A stretch of 64,000 nt of DNA from NCBI GenBank assembly GCA_965279475.1, contig CBDIIA010000003.1, forward strand, positions 1,612,001-1,676,000. Reading direction: 5' to 3'. Position numbers and translations under genes: made by a program. The notes below the pieces were generated by a model. That model made no database searches, was not told where the DNA came from, and saw nothing but the letters and a program-made list of their open reading frames with translations. Below are positions 16,709 to 28,548 of this stretch, one piece after another (position 1 is the first letter of the stretch; every line of letters begins with the position of its first letter). This DNA is from Pseudorhodoferax sp965279475 (lineage in GTDB: Bacteria > Pseudomonadota > Gammaproteobacteria > Burkholderiales > Burkholderiaceae_C).

Positions 16709-18466
16709 TCAAGGCGTGGCGTGCGCTGGTTCGCCGAGCAGGCCTGCCAGCCAGCGTGTCGTGTCAGGCTCCGACATCGGCTTGGCGAACAGGTAGCCCT
16801 GGCCCTTGCCGCAGTGCAGTTGCGCGAGGGCCAGCGCCTGGCCTTCGGTCTCGATGCCTTCGGCGACCGTGCCCATGGCCAGACTCTCCGCCACCAGGAT
16901 CGTGGCCTCCACCAGCACGCGGTGGTGCCGGCTCGACTCGATCTGGCTCACGAAGGAGCGGTCGATCTTGACCACATCCACCGGCAGCTGGTGCAGGCTC
17001 GCCAGCGACGAATACCCGGTGCCAAAGTCGTCGAGCGCGATCGCCAGCCCCAGATCCTTCAGCACCTGCAGCCGGCGCTGCACGGTGTCGCCCTGCGCGG
17101 CCAGGCTTTCCGTCACCTCCAGCTGCAGCTGGGCCGCCGGCATGCCGTTGGCCTGCAGCGCCGCCTGCACCTGCGCCACCAGATCCGGATCGCCCAGTTG
17201 CGCCCGCGAGACGTTGACCGACATGGTGCGCGGCGCGCGTGCTCCCCAGAGCCGCTGCCAGCCGGTAAAGGCGCGGCAGGCCTCGTCCAGCACGAACTGG
17301 CCGAGCGCGCAGATCAGCCCGGTCTCTTCGGCGATGTCGATGAACTCGATGGGGGGCACGGTGCCGCGCACGGGATGGCGCCAGCGCACCAGCGCCTCCA
17401 GTCCCACGCAGGCGCGCGTGGCCAGGTCGACGATCGGCTGGTAGACGACGAACAGCTCGTGCTCGACAAGCGCGCGGCGCAAGTCCTGTTCGATGGCGGT
17501 GCGCCGCGCCGCACGCTCTTTCATGGCGGGCTCGAACAGGCTGTAGCGCGCGCCGCCGGCGGTCTTGGCTTCGCGCATCGCGATCGACGCTTCTTCCAGC
17601 ACCGCGTCCGCATGTTCGCTGTGCCGCGTGCCGAGCGCGACGCCGACGGTGGCGCTCAGATGCAGGTCTTCGCCGCGGACACGGTAGGGCTGGTAGAGGG
17701 CGTCCACCAGCCGTTGCGCGAGGCCGTGGACTTCGTCCGGATCGCGAAATCCTTCCATCAGCACGGCGAACTCGTCGCCGCCCAGCCGTATCGCCGTCAA
17801 TTCCAGCGGCCGGTCTTGCGCCAGCGTGCCGCCCGGCAGCAGTGTGCGTGCCAGGCGGCTGGCCATCATGCGCAAGACCTCGTTGCCCCCGGCATAACCA
17901 AGCGCAAGGTTGACCCGGTTGAAGCGGTCGGCGTTGACGAAATGCACCGCGAACAGGGCATCCGGATCCTCACGGAGGCGCGCCAGCGCCAGCGTGATCC
18001 GTTCGCGCACGACCGATCGGTTGGGCAGCGACGTGAGGCTGTCGATGCGTGACATGTCCCACAACCGGGACGCGATGCGCTTGTGCTCGTGCTGCACCTC
18101 CGCGGTCACGTCCCCGATGCAGGCCATCAGCGTCGTCTCGTCGAGCTTGAGCAGGGTGAGGCTCAGCACCTGCTGGCGAGGTTCGCTGCCGGCGGGGCCA
18201 AAGACGTTCAGCCGCACGGCATCGCAGATCCGCCCGCTCACGGGCCCGAAGCGGCGCACCTGCTCCTCGAGTTCGGGCGCCAGCGTGCGCAGCGTCACGA
18301 ACAGGTTTGCGAGGTCGTCTGTCGGTTGCAGCGGCATCATCAGCTGCGAGAACAGCGGGTTCATCAGCAGCACCTCGCCGTCGAGGCGGGCCTGCGCCAG
18401 CCCGATCGGCGCCATGTACAGGAACTGGACGAGCGCCTCGTGTTCGTCGGCCAGGGTGTCAGTCAT
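16709..18466 (-). CDS. PAS-GGDEF-EAL protein, probable c-di-GMP phosphodiesterase
   Basis: 585 residues, no membrane segment. A PAS-like domain covers about residues 8-125. The GGDEF domain (about 140-310) keeps LGGDEF at 228-233, but the first metal aspartate is Asn178 (FVNADRF instead of F-x-D-x-D-x-F), and the usual GD after LGH is GN, so cyclase activity is doubtful. The EAL domain (about 325-585) is complete: GLEALVRW (Glu357), SVNVSRAQL, LEVTESL, DDFGTGYSS, VKIDRSFV and AEGIETEGQ. Hydrolysis of c-di-GMP is the likely output. The gene starts 8 bp after a PYP-like gene and is almost certainly co-transcribed with it. Confidence 0.9.
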   Translation of the reverse strand: MTDTLADEHEALVQFLYMAPIGLAQARLDGEVLLMNPLFSQLMMPLQPTDDLANLFVTLRTLAPELEEQVRRFGPVSGRICDAVRLNVFGPAGSEPRQQVLSLTLLKLDETTLMACIGDVTAEVQHEHKRIASRLWDMSRIDSLTSLPNRSVVRERITLALARLREDPDALFAVHFVNADRFNRVNLALGYAGGNEVLRMMASRLARTLLPGGTLAQDRPLELTAIRLGGDEFAVLMEGFRDPDEVHGLAQRLVDALYQPYRVRGEDLHLSATVGVALGTRHSEHADAVLEEASIAMREAKTAGGARYSLFEPAMKERAARRTAIEQDLRRALVEHELFVVYQPIVDLATRACVGLEALVRWRHPVRGTVPPIEFIDIAEETGLICALGQFVLDEACRAFTGWQRLWGARAPRTMSVNVSRAQLGDPDLVAQVQAALQANGMPAAQLQLEVTESLAAQGDTVQRRLQVLKDLGLAIALDDFGTGYSSLASLHQLPVDVVKIDRSFVSQIESSRHHRVLVEATILVAESLAMGTVAEGIETEGQALALAQLHCGKGQGYLFAKPMSEPDTTRWLAGLLGEPAHATP

Positions 18467-18474
18467 GCGGTACG

Positions 18475-18876
18475 TCAGGCCGCGAGGCCCGCGCGCAGCA
18501 CCAGCACATAACGCAGTGCAGACGCGCTGCAGGCCAGCAGCCGCAGCTTGACTTTGGTGGGCCGCATGCGCAGTGTCAGCACGTAGTCGATGGTGTCGTC
18601 CAGCGCCGTGCCGCTTGCCACGGCATCCTCGAAACGCTGGGCCACCAGGAAGTTGTTCATGCAAGGCGCGATGGCCTCGAAGAAGGGTTGCCCGACCACG
18701 CGCGCAACCGAAAGGCCCGCCATCGTGGACTCGAGCGCGTTGTAGCGTTGCACCACGCCTTCTGCATCGAACCCGATGACGCCGAAGGTCATTGAATCCA
18801 GTTCGGAAGGTGTCGCACGGGTCAGGTGGTGCAGCAGATCGGACGATTCGAAGGTAACGCGCGAAGAGGAGGTCAT
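18475..18876 (-). CDS. pyp: Photoactive yellow protein-like PAS photosensor
   Basis: 133 residues, almost colinear with Halorhodospira PYP (125). Matching blocks are SMTFGVIGFDAEGVVQRYNA, VVGQPFFEAIAPC, FEDAVASG and RMRPTKVK. The p-coumarate-binding cysteine is present (Cys72, equal to Cys69 of PYP), as are the chromophore-hydrogen-bonding pair Tyr45/Glu49 (Tyr42/Glu46) and Tyr98 (Tyr94). Thr50 is replaced by Ala and Arg52 by Leu. ATG 18876 is preceded by GAGG; a TATAAC hexamer lies about 45 bp upstream (18919-18924, minus strand). It is the first gene of a pair with a PAS-GGDEF-EAL enzyme. No tyrosine ammonia-lyase or coumarate ligase gene is in the window, so a bound chromophore is inference. 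Confidence 0.75.
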   Translation of the reverse strand: MTSSSRVTFESSDLLHHLTRATPSELDSMTFGVIGFDAEGVVQRYNALESTMAGLSVARVVGQPFFEAIAPCMNNFLVAQRFEDAVASGTALDDTIDYVLTLRMRPTKVKLRLLACSASALRYVLVLRAGLAA

Positions 18877-19004
18877 GGCACACGGCTGGCGAGGCCGGGT
18901 CGATAGATCTTGCAGCCAGTTATACCGGAACGCCCGTTGGCCGTCGATATGGCGTGGCTTTGCCGCGGGTAGGACAGTGCCTTGTGGCGCCCTCCGCGTG
19001 TCGA

Positions 19005-19301
19005 TCATAAGAACACCGACACCCCGGCATTGCGCCGGGCACGCCGCCACCGCAGCTGGTCTGCCACCATCAGCGCGAGGTACAGGCCCGCACATCCCGC
19101 ACCGACCGCCGCAATGCCCCAGCCGATCTGCACGAACCGATCGCCGACGACGGCGGGCGCGAACAGCATGCAGCTGCAGACGGCAAACGCGATCCCGGCA
19201 AAGAGGTAGAGCGCCATGCGGGCGGCGCGACGCGCGGTGTCGAACCCTGCGGTGTCTTGCGATCCCGTGCGGCGGCTGTCGTTGCGGGCGTTGAGGGCCA
19301 T
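19005..19301 (-). CDS. Small membrane protein, unknown function
   Basis: 98 residues starting MALNARNDSRRTGS. Two hydrophobic segments are visible (ALYLFAGIAFAVCSCMLFAPAVV and IGWGIAAVGAGCAGLYLALMVA), followed by a basic cytoplasmic tail (RWRRARR). No family is recognised. It sits 128 bp upstream of the PYP-like gene on the same strand and 158 bp downstream of another small membrane-protein gene. Codon use resembles its neighbours. Confidence 0.6.
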   Translation of the reverse strand: MALNARNDSRRTGSQDTAGFDTARRAARMALYLFAGIAFAVCSCMLFAPAVVGDRFVQIGWGIAAVGAGCAGLYLALMVADQLRWRRARRNAGVSVFL

Positions 19302-19459
19302 GGTCCTTCCTGAAGGCTGCGGTGCTGCAGCGGCGGAACGGATCATCGGCTGGCTGGCCACGCGCGCCTGTAGGACGCCACCGCGCCAGTCGCCGTGCCG
19401 TGTGATGGCATCCCGATTCCGGGAATTGTTCACACCGCCCCATGAGGCGCGGCCATGGT

Positions 19460-19648
19460 TCAGGGCTTCGGGTCCTCGGGCTTGGCCTTGACCCAGTTCT
19501 TGTAGACCCGGCGCACGCGTCGGCGCTCCTGACGGCGCTGGCGCCGCTTGTGCTTGCGCCATGCGATGAGGATGACCGCGGTCGTCACCAGAACGAGGGC
19601 GATGACCACCGTGAACGACCAGTCCAGATCGAGCTCCCAATCGTCCAA
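19460..19648 (-). CDS. Short single-span membrane protein, TTG start
   Basis: 62 residues. An acidic N-terminus (DDWELDLDW) leads into one membrane helix (SFTVVIALVLVTTAVILIAW), then a very basic tail (RKHKRRQRRQERRRVRR) ending KPEDPKP. No ATG fits. TTG at 19648 is preceded by AGGAGAGGAAC, an excellent ribosome site, and this sets the start. It lies 110 bp downstream of the MscS-like gene and may be the last gene of the glgB-glgE-treS operon. The basic tail could contact nucleic acid or phospholipid; that is speculation. Confidence 0.55.
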   Translation of the reverse strand: MDDWELDLDWSFTVVIALVLVTTAVILIAWRKHKRRQRRQERRRVRRVYKNWVKAKPEDPKP

Positions 19649-19758
19649 GGTTCCTCTCCTGCCCGTGTTTTCCGTATCGCGGAAAGAATACCGCAGAAGC
19701 GGCACCAGGAGGAGTTCGTGTGGTTGCGCAGCGACGCGCAGCCGGCACTGCGGGGTTG

Positions 19759-20445
19759 TCAGTGCAGGTCGTCGTCTTCCTTGGGCGCGGGCCACCAGCG
19801 CTGCAGGTGTGCCGCCGCCCAGCGTTGTCCGCCGAAGCCGAAGGCCAGCGCCAGCGCCAGCACCACGCCGCCCAGCAGCAGCAGGAACGCATCGCGCACG
19901 ATGGTGCCGCCCACGTCGATCTGGTCGAGCGAGATCATCACGACGAAGGCCATGATGGCGTAACGGGCGAGCCGCCCCAGGGTGTCGGCATCGCGAATGC
20001 CCACGCCGGAGCAATAGGTGACGACGGCGTTCGACACGAAGCGCGCAAAGTACGAGCCGAACGCCAGCACCAGCAACGCCACGATGACCTTGGGCACGAA
20101 CAGCATCACGCGGCTCAGCAACTCGGTCACGTGGGTCAGGCCCAGGCCGCTGAAGGCCACGATCAGCGCGGCCAGGATCACCACCCAGTAGCTCAGCACA
20201 CCCAGCACGCCGATCGTGTCGATGTGCGTGCCGCCTTGCTGCAGGAAGTTGTCGAGGCCGGCGCGTTGCGTCAGGATGTGGAAGTTGATTGCCCGCAGGA
20301 ACTTCTGCACCGCGAAGCGCGCGGCTTTCGCGATCAGGAACCCGACCGCCAGCACCAGCAGGGCGATGGCCAGGCGCGGCAGAAACACGCCGATCTGGAC
20401 CAGGAAGGCCCGCACGGGCTCGAGCATCACATCAATTCGTTCCAT
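19759..20445 (-). CDS. MscS/CmpX-like membrane protein
   Basis: 228 residues with about five hydrophobic helices: LPRLAIALLVLAVGFLIAKAARF, LGVLSYWVVILAALIVAF, MLFVPKVIVALLVLAFGSYFARFV, YAIMAFVVMISL, and FLLLLGGVVLALALAFGFGG. The helix pairs followed by the GLGLTHVTELLSRVM segment match the 'conserved TM helix' repeat of CmpX-like mechanosensitive-channel relatives. The cytoplasmic MscS beta-domain is missing, so conductance is unproven. Its first 14 bp overlap the 3' end of treS, so it is translationally coupled to the GlgE-pathway operon. Confidence 0.75.
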   Translation of the reverse strand: MERIDVMLEPVRAFLVQIGVFLPRLAIALLVLAVGFLIAKAARFAVQKFLRAINFHILTQRAGLDNFLQQGGTHIDTIGVLGVLSYWVVILAALIVAFSGLGLTHVTELLSRVMLFVPKVIVALLVLAFGSYFARFVSNAVVTYCSGVGIRDADTLGRLARYAIMAFVVMISLDQIDVGGTIVRDAFLLLLGGVVLALALAFGFGGQRWAAAHLQRWWPAPKEDDDLH

Positions 20446-23400
20446 CGATCTTCTCCGTTGTCACACCGGTCGCAGCCGGCGGGTCGCCCGCCACAAAACC
20501 CAGCACCCCGGCCAGCGGGATGCGCACCCAGTCCGGGCGGTTGCCGATTTCGTAGCGCAGTTCGTACAGCGCCTTCTGCAATTCCAGCAGCGGCAGCAAG
20601 GTCCTGGTCGTCTCTGCATCGACCAGGGGCGAGCCTTCCAGCGTCGCGAAATAACTGTCCAGGAAGGCCTGGCGCGTCGCCTTTTCCCAGGCCTGACCCA
20701 GCGGCTCGAGCAGGCTCTGTTCGTCCGGCGTCTGGGCCACACTGCGCAGCGCGCTGGCACGGGCGTAGCTGAACGAGCGCAGCATGCCAGCCACGTCGCG
20801 CAACGGCGATTGTTTGGCACGGCGTTCTTCGAAGCTGCGACCGGGCTCGCCCTCGAAATCGACAACGACGAAATCGTTGCGCGTGAGCAGCACCTGCGCC
20901 AGATGGTAGTCACCGTGGATGCGGGTCTTCAACGCCGCGCCGCCGCCATGGCCGGCCTGGTCGATGGCCGCGAGCAGGCCTGCCTTGGCCGCGAGCACCG
21001 CAGTGGCCTCCCGTTGGGCCGCCTGCGGCAACGAGGGCAGGGCGGCCTGCAGCGCGGCGAACGTGCTGGTGGCCTCGGCCTGGACCTGCTGTCGGTGGGC
21101 CGCGCGGTCGGCCGGGGTCAGGGGTTCGGGGTCGAACGCGGCATTGCCGCTGCGTGTGGCCAGTGCCAGGTGCATCTGCGCGGTGCGCTGCGCCAGCGTG
21201 CGGACCAGGGCCAGGTGCGCGCCATGGACGTCCTCCGGTATCACGGCACCCGTGGTGCGGTGCTGCTCGAAAAAGCGCTCCAGATACCCCAGCGTGTAGA
21301 CCCAGCCGTCGCCCTGGTTCGACACGTGGGCCTGCAGCAGGCACAGCGTGCGGATCTGCCCGTCGGTGCCAGCGTATTCGACCGCGCCCGCCACCGGCGC
21401 GCAGTGCGCGAACCGGGCCACTTCGGTCAGGAAACGGCCCACTTCGAACTCGGGGTTGACGCCGTTGCGGATGCGCCGGTAGCCCTTCAGGAACAGGCGT
21501 TCGTTGACGGTGACGATGGTGTTGCTGCTCTGTGCCTGCGGGCGGCCGATCGGCAGTTCGTCGACGTCGGCCCCGGCCAGTTCGGCGAAGGCGGCGGTCG
21601 GCGTGAAGCGGATCGTGCCGGCGCCCGCGGCCAGCGTCTTGCCGGCGCCGATCGCGGCGATCACGGCGCGGCAGAAGCGCTCGTCCGCGAACGCGTCGGC
21701 CATCACGCCGACCTCGGCCTGCTGCCGCACGCGGGCCACGGCGGCGGTCGAGAAGTTGCGGTAGCGTTCCTCTTCGCGATCTTCCCAGGCCAGCGCCAGC
21801 GGCACGAAGTACACCGACTCGGCCGGTCCCTGCAGTTCGAGCAGCGGCAGCATCCAGGTATCGGCCCCTTGCTGCCACATCGCATGGTCGAGCAGCAGCA
21901 CACGTTTGATGGGAGTGCCCTTGGTGGCGTACCAGCGCTGGGTTTCCACGTGGCTGGGCAGCACGTCGGTCTCGAACTGCGCCCGCGTCTTCACGGCCAT
22001 GCCGATGCGCCACGGCACCACCTGATCGCGGAACAGGCTGTTCCAGCCGTCGAACAGCACCACCACCGGACGGTCTTCCATGGCGGTGAACTGCTGGTGC
22101 CAGCTCGGCACCTTGACATCCGTGGCCAGGCGGAACCAGTAGAAGCCGTGGGCTGGAATCGTCAGCAGATAGGGCAGGTCGCCGATCGGCGGGAACGCGG
22201 TGCGCCCCAGCATCTCGACCGGCACGCGCCCCTTGAAACCCGCCATCTCCAGCTCGGCAGGCTGCGCCGAGCGTGCCAGATTGACCACGCAGAGGATCAC
22301 TTCGTCGACGCCGTTGTCGGTGTAGCTGCGCAGGTAGGCCAGGATCTTGCGATTGCCCGGCTTCAGGAACACCAGGTCGCCGCGGCCGAAGGCCTTGCTC
22401 GAGTTGCGCACGGCCAGCATGCGCCGCATCCAGTTGAGCAGCGATGCCGGCTCGCGCTGCTGGGCCTCGACATTCAACGCTTCGTAGCCATAGACCGGGT
22501 CCATGATCGGTTGCAGGTACAGGCGCTGCGGGTCGGCGCGCGAGAAGCCGGCGTTGCGGTCGGGGCTCCACTGCATGGGGGTGCGCACGCCGTTGCGGTC
22601 GCCGACGAACACGTTGTCACCCATGCCGATCTCGTCGCCGTAGTAGACGATGGGCGAGCCCCGCATCGACAGCAAGAGGCTGTTCATCAGCTTGATGCGG
22701 TCGGTGTCGTTGTCCATCAGCGGCGCGAGCCGGCGGCGGATGCCCAGGTTGATGCGCGCCCGCGGGTCGGCCGCGTAGGTGCTGTACATGTAGTCGCGTT
22801 CCTTGCTCGTCACCATCTCGAGCGTCAGCTCGTCGTGGTTGCGCAGGAAGATCACCCACTGGCAGCTGGCCGGAATGTCCGGCGTCTGCTGCATGATTTC
22901 GGTAAGTGGAAACCGGTCTTCCTGCGCGATCGCCATGTACATGCGCGGCATCAGCGGAAAGTGGTAGGCCGCGTGGCATTCGTCTTCGTTGCCGAAGTAT
23001 TCGCGCACGTCCTCGGGCCACATGTTGGCCTCGGCCAGCAGGAAGCGGTTGGGGTAGTTCTCGTCGATCGCCGCGCGGATCTTCTTGATGACGGCATGGG
23101 TCTCGAACAGGTTCTCGTTGCTCGTGCCTTCGCGCTCGATCAGGTAGGGAATCGCATCCAGCCGGAAGCCGTCGACCCCCATGTCGAGCCAGAAGCGCAT
23201 GGTCTTGAAGATCGCCTCCAGCACTGCCGGGTTGTCGAAGTTCAGGTCCGGCTGGTGGCTGAAGAAGCGGTGCCAGAAATAGGCTTTGGCCACCGGGTCG
23301 TAGGTCCAGTTCGAGACCTCGGTGTCGGTGAAGATGATGCGCGTGCCCTTGTACTTCGTGTCCGTGTCGCTCCACACGTAGAAGTCGCGTTCGGGCGAAC

Positions 23401-23835
23401 CCGGGGGCGCCCGGCGGGCGGCCTGGAACCAGGGGTGCTGGTCCGAGGTGTGGTTGATCACCAGCTCGGTGATCACCCTCAGGTCGCGCTTGTGCGCCTC
23501 GGCCAGCATCTCCTTGAAGTCGTCGAGCGTGCCGTACTGCGGATGCACGCCGTGGTAGTCGGAGATGTCGTAGCCGTCGTCCTTCAGCGGCGACGGATAG
23601 AACGGCATCAGCCAGATGGTGTTGACGCCCAGCTCCTTCACGTAGTCGAGCTTCGACGTCACGCCCTTGAAGTCGCCCACGCCATCGGCGTTGGAGTCGA
23701 CGAAGGCCTTGACGTTGAGCTGGTAGATCACCGCGTCCTGGTACCACCGCGCGGCGTCGGCGGTCGGTACCGTGGCCCCGCCCTCGGCGGCTTCGAGCTG
23801 GGGTGTGGCTGGGGGCGTGATGGGGGTCGGATTCT

Positions 23836-23839
<4 letters not shown>
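20432..23839 (-). CDS. treS: Trehalose synthase/maltokinase fusion (TreS-Pep2)
   Basis: 1135 residues. The GH13 trehalose synthase domain (about 30-570) isomerises trehalose and maltose and carries YQLNVKAFVDSNADG, the nucleophile in GFRLDAIPY (Asp228), the acid/base in LLAEANMW (Glu270) and FLRNHDEL (Asp336). The C-terminal half is a maltokinase with the phosphotransfer loop HGDYHLAQVLL and VVVDFEGEPGR, which makes maltose 1-phosphate for GlgE. Fusions of TreS and Pep2 are known in proteobacteria. The gene overlaps glgE by 4 bp (ATGA) and the MscS-like gene by 14 bp. Confidence 0.95.
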
Positions 23840-25933
<2,094 letters not shown>

Positions 25934-25944
<11 letters not shown>

Positions 25945-27850
25945 GGTGGTCGTCCTGCTGGTGGCGCAGCATCAGGGTGGACAGCGGAGGCAGCGTCAGG
26001 CTGACCGCGTGCGGGCGACCGTGCGCCGATTGCCCTGAAGTCTCGACGCCGCCGAGGTTGCCCATGCCCGAGCCGCCGTAGTCGGCTGCATCGGTGTTCA
26101 GCATTTCGCGCCAGAAGCCGGCGTGCGGCACGCCCAGCACATAAGCATGGCGCGGCAACGGCGTCAGATTGCAGACCACCAGCACCGTGCTGCCGCCCTG
26201 AGAAGGTTTGCGCAGGAACGCGATGATGCTCGCGTCGGCATCGTCGTGCGCGACCCATTCGAAGCCGGTGCCCGAGAAATCGAGCGCGTGCAAGGCCGGC
26301 TCTTCGCGGTACAGCCCGTTCAGCTGGCGCACCAGGCGCTGCACCCCCGCATGGGCGGGGGCGTCGGTCAATGGCCAGTCGAGTTGCCCTTCGTGCGCCC
26401 ATTCGCGGCGTTGGGCGAATTCGCCACCCATGAACAGCAGCTTCTTGCCGGGGTGGGCCCACATGTAGCCGTACAGCGCGCGCAGGTTGGCGAACTGCTG
26501 CCAGTCGTCTCCTGGCATCTTGCCGAGCAACGAGCCCTTGCCGTAGACCACCTCGTCGTGCGAGAGCGGCAGCACGAAGCGTTCGTTGAAGGCATAGACC
26601 ATCGAGAACGTCAGCTGCCCCTGGTGGTACTTGCGGTGCACCGGATCCTGCGCGAAGTAGTCGAGCGTGTCGTGCATCCAGCCCATGTTCCATTTCATGC
26701 CGAAGCCCAGGCCGCCATGGCTGACGGGGTGCGACACGCCCGGCCAGGCGGTCGACTCTTCGGCGATCGTCACCGTGCCCGGGTGTTCGCGCGCCACGGC
26801 CTCGTTCAGCACGCGCAGCAGGTGCACGGCCTCGAGGTTCTCGCGGCCGCCATCGGCATTGGGGATCCATTCGCCGGGCTGGCGCGCGTAGTCGAGGTAG
26901 AGCATGGAGGCCACGCCGTCGACCCGCAGCCCGTCCACGTGGTAGTGGCGCAGCCAGAACAGGGCGGACGACAGCAGGAAGCTGCGCACCTCGTTGCGGC
27001 CGTAGTTGAAGATGCTGGAGTTCCACTCCGGGTGAAAACCCTGCCGCCGGTCCGCGTGCTCGTACAGATGCGTGCCGTCGAAGTACTGCAGCCCGTGTTC
27101 GTCGGTGGGGAAGTGCGCGGGTACCCAGTCCAGGATCACGCCGATGCCACGCTGGTGCAGGTGGTCGACGAAGTACATGAAGTCCTGCGGCGTGCCATAG
27201 CGGGCCGTGGGCGCGAAATAGCCGGTGGTCTGGTAACCCCAGGAGCCGTAGAACGGGTGTTCGGTCACGGGCATCAGTTCCACATGCGTGAAGCCCAGCG
27301 CCTCCACGTGGTCGGCCAGCGCATGGGCCAGCGCGCGGTAGCCGAGGTAACTGCCGTCGTCGCGGCGCCAGGAGCCCGCATGCAGTTCATAGATGGACAT
27401 CGGCGACGCAGCGGCGTCCCGCTGTGCGAGGGCGGTCATCCAGTCGGCGTCAGCCCAGTCGTAGTCGAGCGACCAGAGCCGTGAGCCGGTGGCCGGCGGC
27501 AGCTCGCTGCTCAGTGCATAGGGGTCGGCCTTGTCGACGGTGTAGCCGCCATGGCCGACGATGCGGTACTTGTAGACCGCACCGTGCGCTGCCTCGGCGG
27601 CAAAACCTTCCCACAGGCCGCTGCCGTCGTCGCGCCGCTGCAGCGGGTCGGCCGCAGGGTCCCAGCCGTTCCAGTCGCCAATGACGCTGACTTGCTCAGC
27701 GTTCGGGGCCCAGACGGTGAAGCCGGCCCCACCCGGGGCCAGCAGGCGGGCACCCATGCGGGCTCCCAACTGCGCGTGTGTTCCCTCGCGAAACAGATAG
27801 ATGTCCTGGTCGGAAAGCAGGGGGCGCGGATGCGTTTGGGGATGCAGCAT
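25934..27850 (-). CDS. glgB: 1,4-alpha-glucan branching enzyme GlgB
   Basis: 638 residues. A CBM48 domain (GFTVWAPNAEQVSVIGDWNGW) precedes the GH13 barrel with ELHAGSWRRDDGSYL, GVILDWVPAHFP, the nucleophile in GLRVDGVASMLYLDY (Asp311) and the acid in IAEESTAWP (Glu364). It adds alpha-1,6 branches to the glucan made by GlgE. The protein is shorter than the about 730 residues of enterobacterial GlgB because the extra N-terminal N1 module is absent. ATG 27850 (MLHPQTHPRP) is taken as start; longer in-frame sequence upstream is not family-like. It is the first gene of the glgB-glgE-treS-mscS-like operon. Confidence 0.95.
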
Positions 27851-28053
27851 GTGACCCGTACTGTCGACCGCCTGCGGCCGCTTGCCAATGGCCGGGCTTC
27901 CCGTCCATTTGTAGGCAGAGGCCGACGGTGAATGGCGGTTCGCCGCGGTGATGCAAACACGTGGTCCACCGGCATCGGTGGCGCCGGAAAAAGCTTGCAA
28001 AGGTCGGCCATTCGGGCCGTTCCGCCTGCGCAATTTCCACCAGAATCGCCGGC

Positions 28054-28533
28054 ATGCACGACACCCTCACCGAACTCCAGCGCGCGATGGCACGCGCGCG
28101 GGAAGCGCTGGCAGATCCCGACTTCGATGCCGCGCAGGTCGGCGACGCGATGGAGGCTTTGGGGTTCCAGATCAGGCTGTCGATCGGCGCCTATGGGGTA
28201 TGCCGCTCGCACGAGGTGGCAGCAGCGGCGATTGCGCGCGCCGGGCTCGGCCACATGCTGTGGCGCACCTGGGGTGCTCCGGATGTGCCGGATGCGCCGC
28301 GCTCAGACGACGCCGAAGTCGGACAGCCCGCTCAGGTTGGAATGCTGGAACCGGGCGGTCGAGTCGGGGTCGCGGCTACGCTCCTCGACCCAGTGCGTAC
28401 CGCTGCCGAACCGCTCGTTGCCGAGGGTGGCGAGCGTCTCCAGATGGATCCGCTGCTTGAACGTGTCCATCATCCAGACGCCACATTTGAGCGGATCGCC
28501 ATCGGCGTCCTTGACCGTATCGCTGCGCGCTAG
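28054..28533 (+). CDS. Uncertain hypothetical protein
   Basis: 159 codons from ATG 28054 (MHDTLTELQRAMARAREALADPDFDAAQVGDAMEALGF). The first 80 codons have a plausible amphipathic helix and high third-position GC. The last 75 codons, antisense to the 81-residue gene on the other strand, read like a non-coding shadow. The ribosome site is weak. No family is recognised. It may be real with an altered 3' end, or not a gene. Confidence 0.35.
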   Translation: MHDTLTELQRAMARAREALADPDFDAAQVGDAMEALGFQIRLSIGAYGVCRSHEVAAAAIARAGLGHMLWRTWGAPDVPDAPRSDDAEVGQPAQVGMLEPGGRVGVAATLLDPVRTAAEPLVAEGGERLQMDPLLERVHHPDATFERIAIGVLDRIAAR

Positions 28534-28548
28534 GCGAATTTCCATCAT
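28303..28548 (-). CDS. Small hypothetical protein
   Basis: 81 residues (80 if the second ATG, 28545, is used). The sequence MEIRLARSDTVKDADGDP, then CGVWMMDTFKQRIHLETLATLGNERFG, has normal composition and high third-position GC, unlike the overlapping plus-strand frame. An AGGAACC stretch precedes the start. No signal peptide or membrane segment is visible and no family is recognised. Confidence 0.5.
   Translation of the reverse strand: MMEIRLARSDTVKDADGDPLKCGVWMMDTFKQRIHLETLATLGNERFGSGTHWVEERSRDPDSTARFQHSNLSGLSDFGVV

Noticed and set aside
18877..19004. Coumarate-related gene (tyrosine ammonia-lyase, CoA ligase) near the PYP-like gene
   Set aside because: None found; the only neighbours are small membrane-protein genes and the GGDEF-EAL gene.
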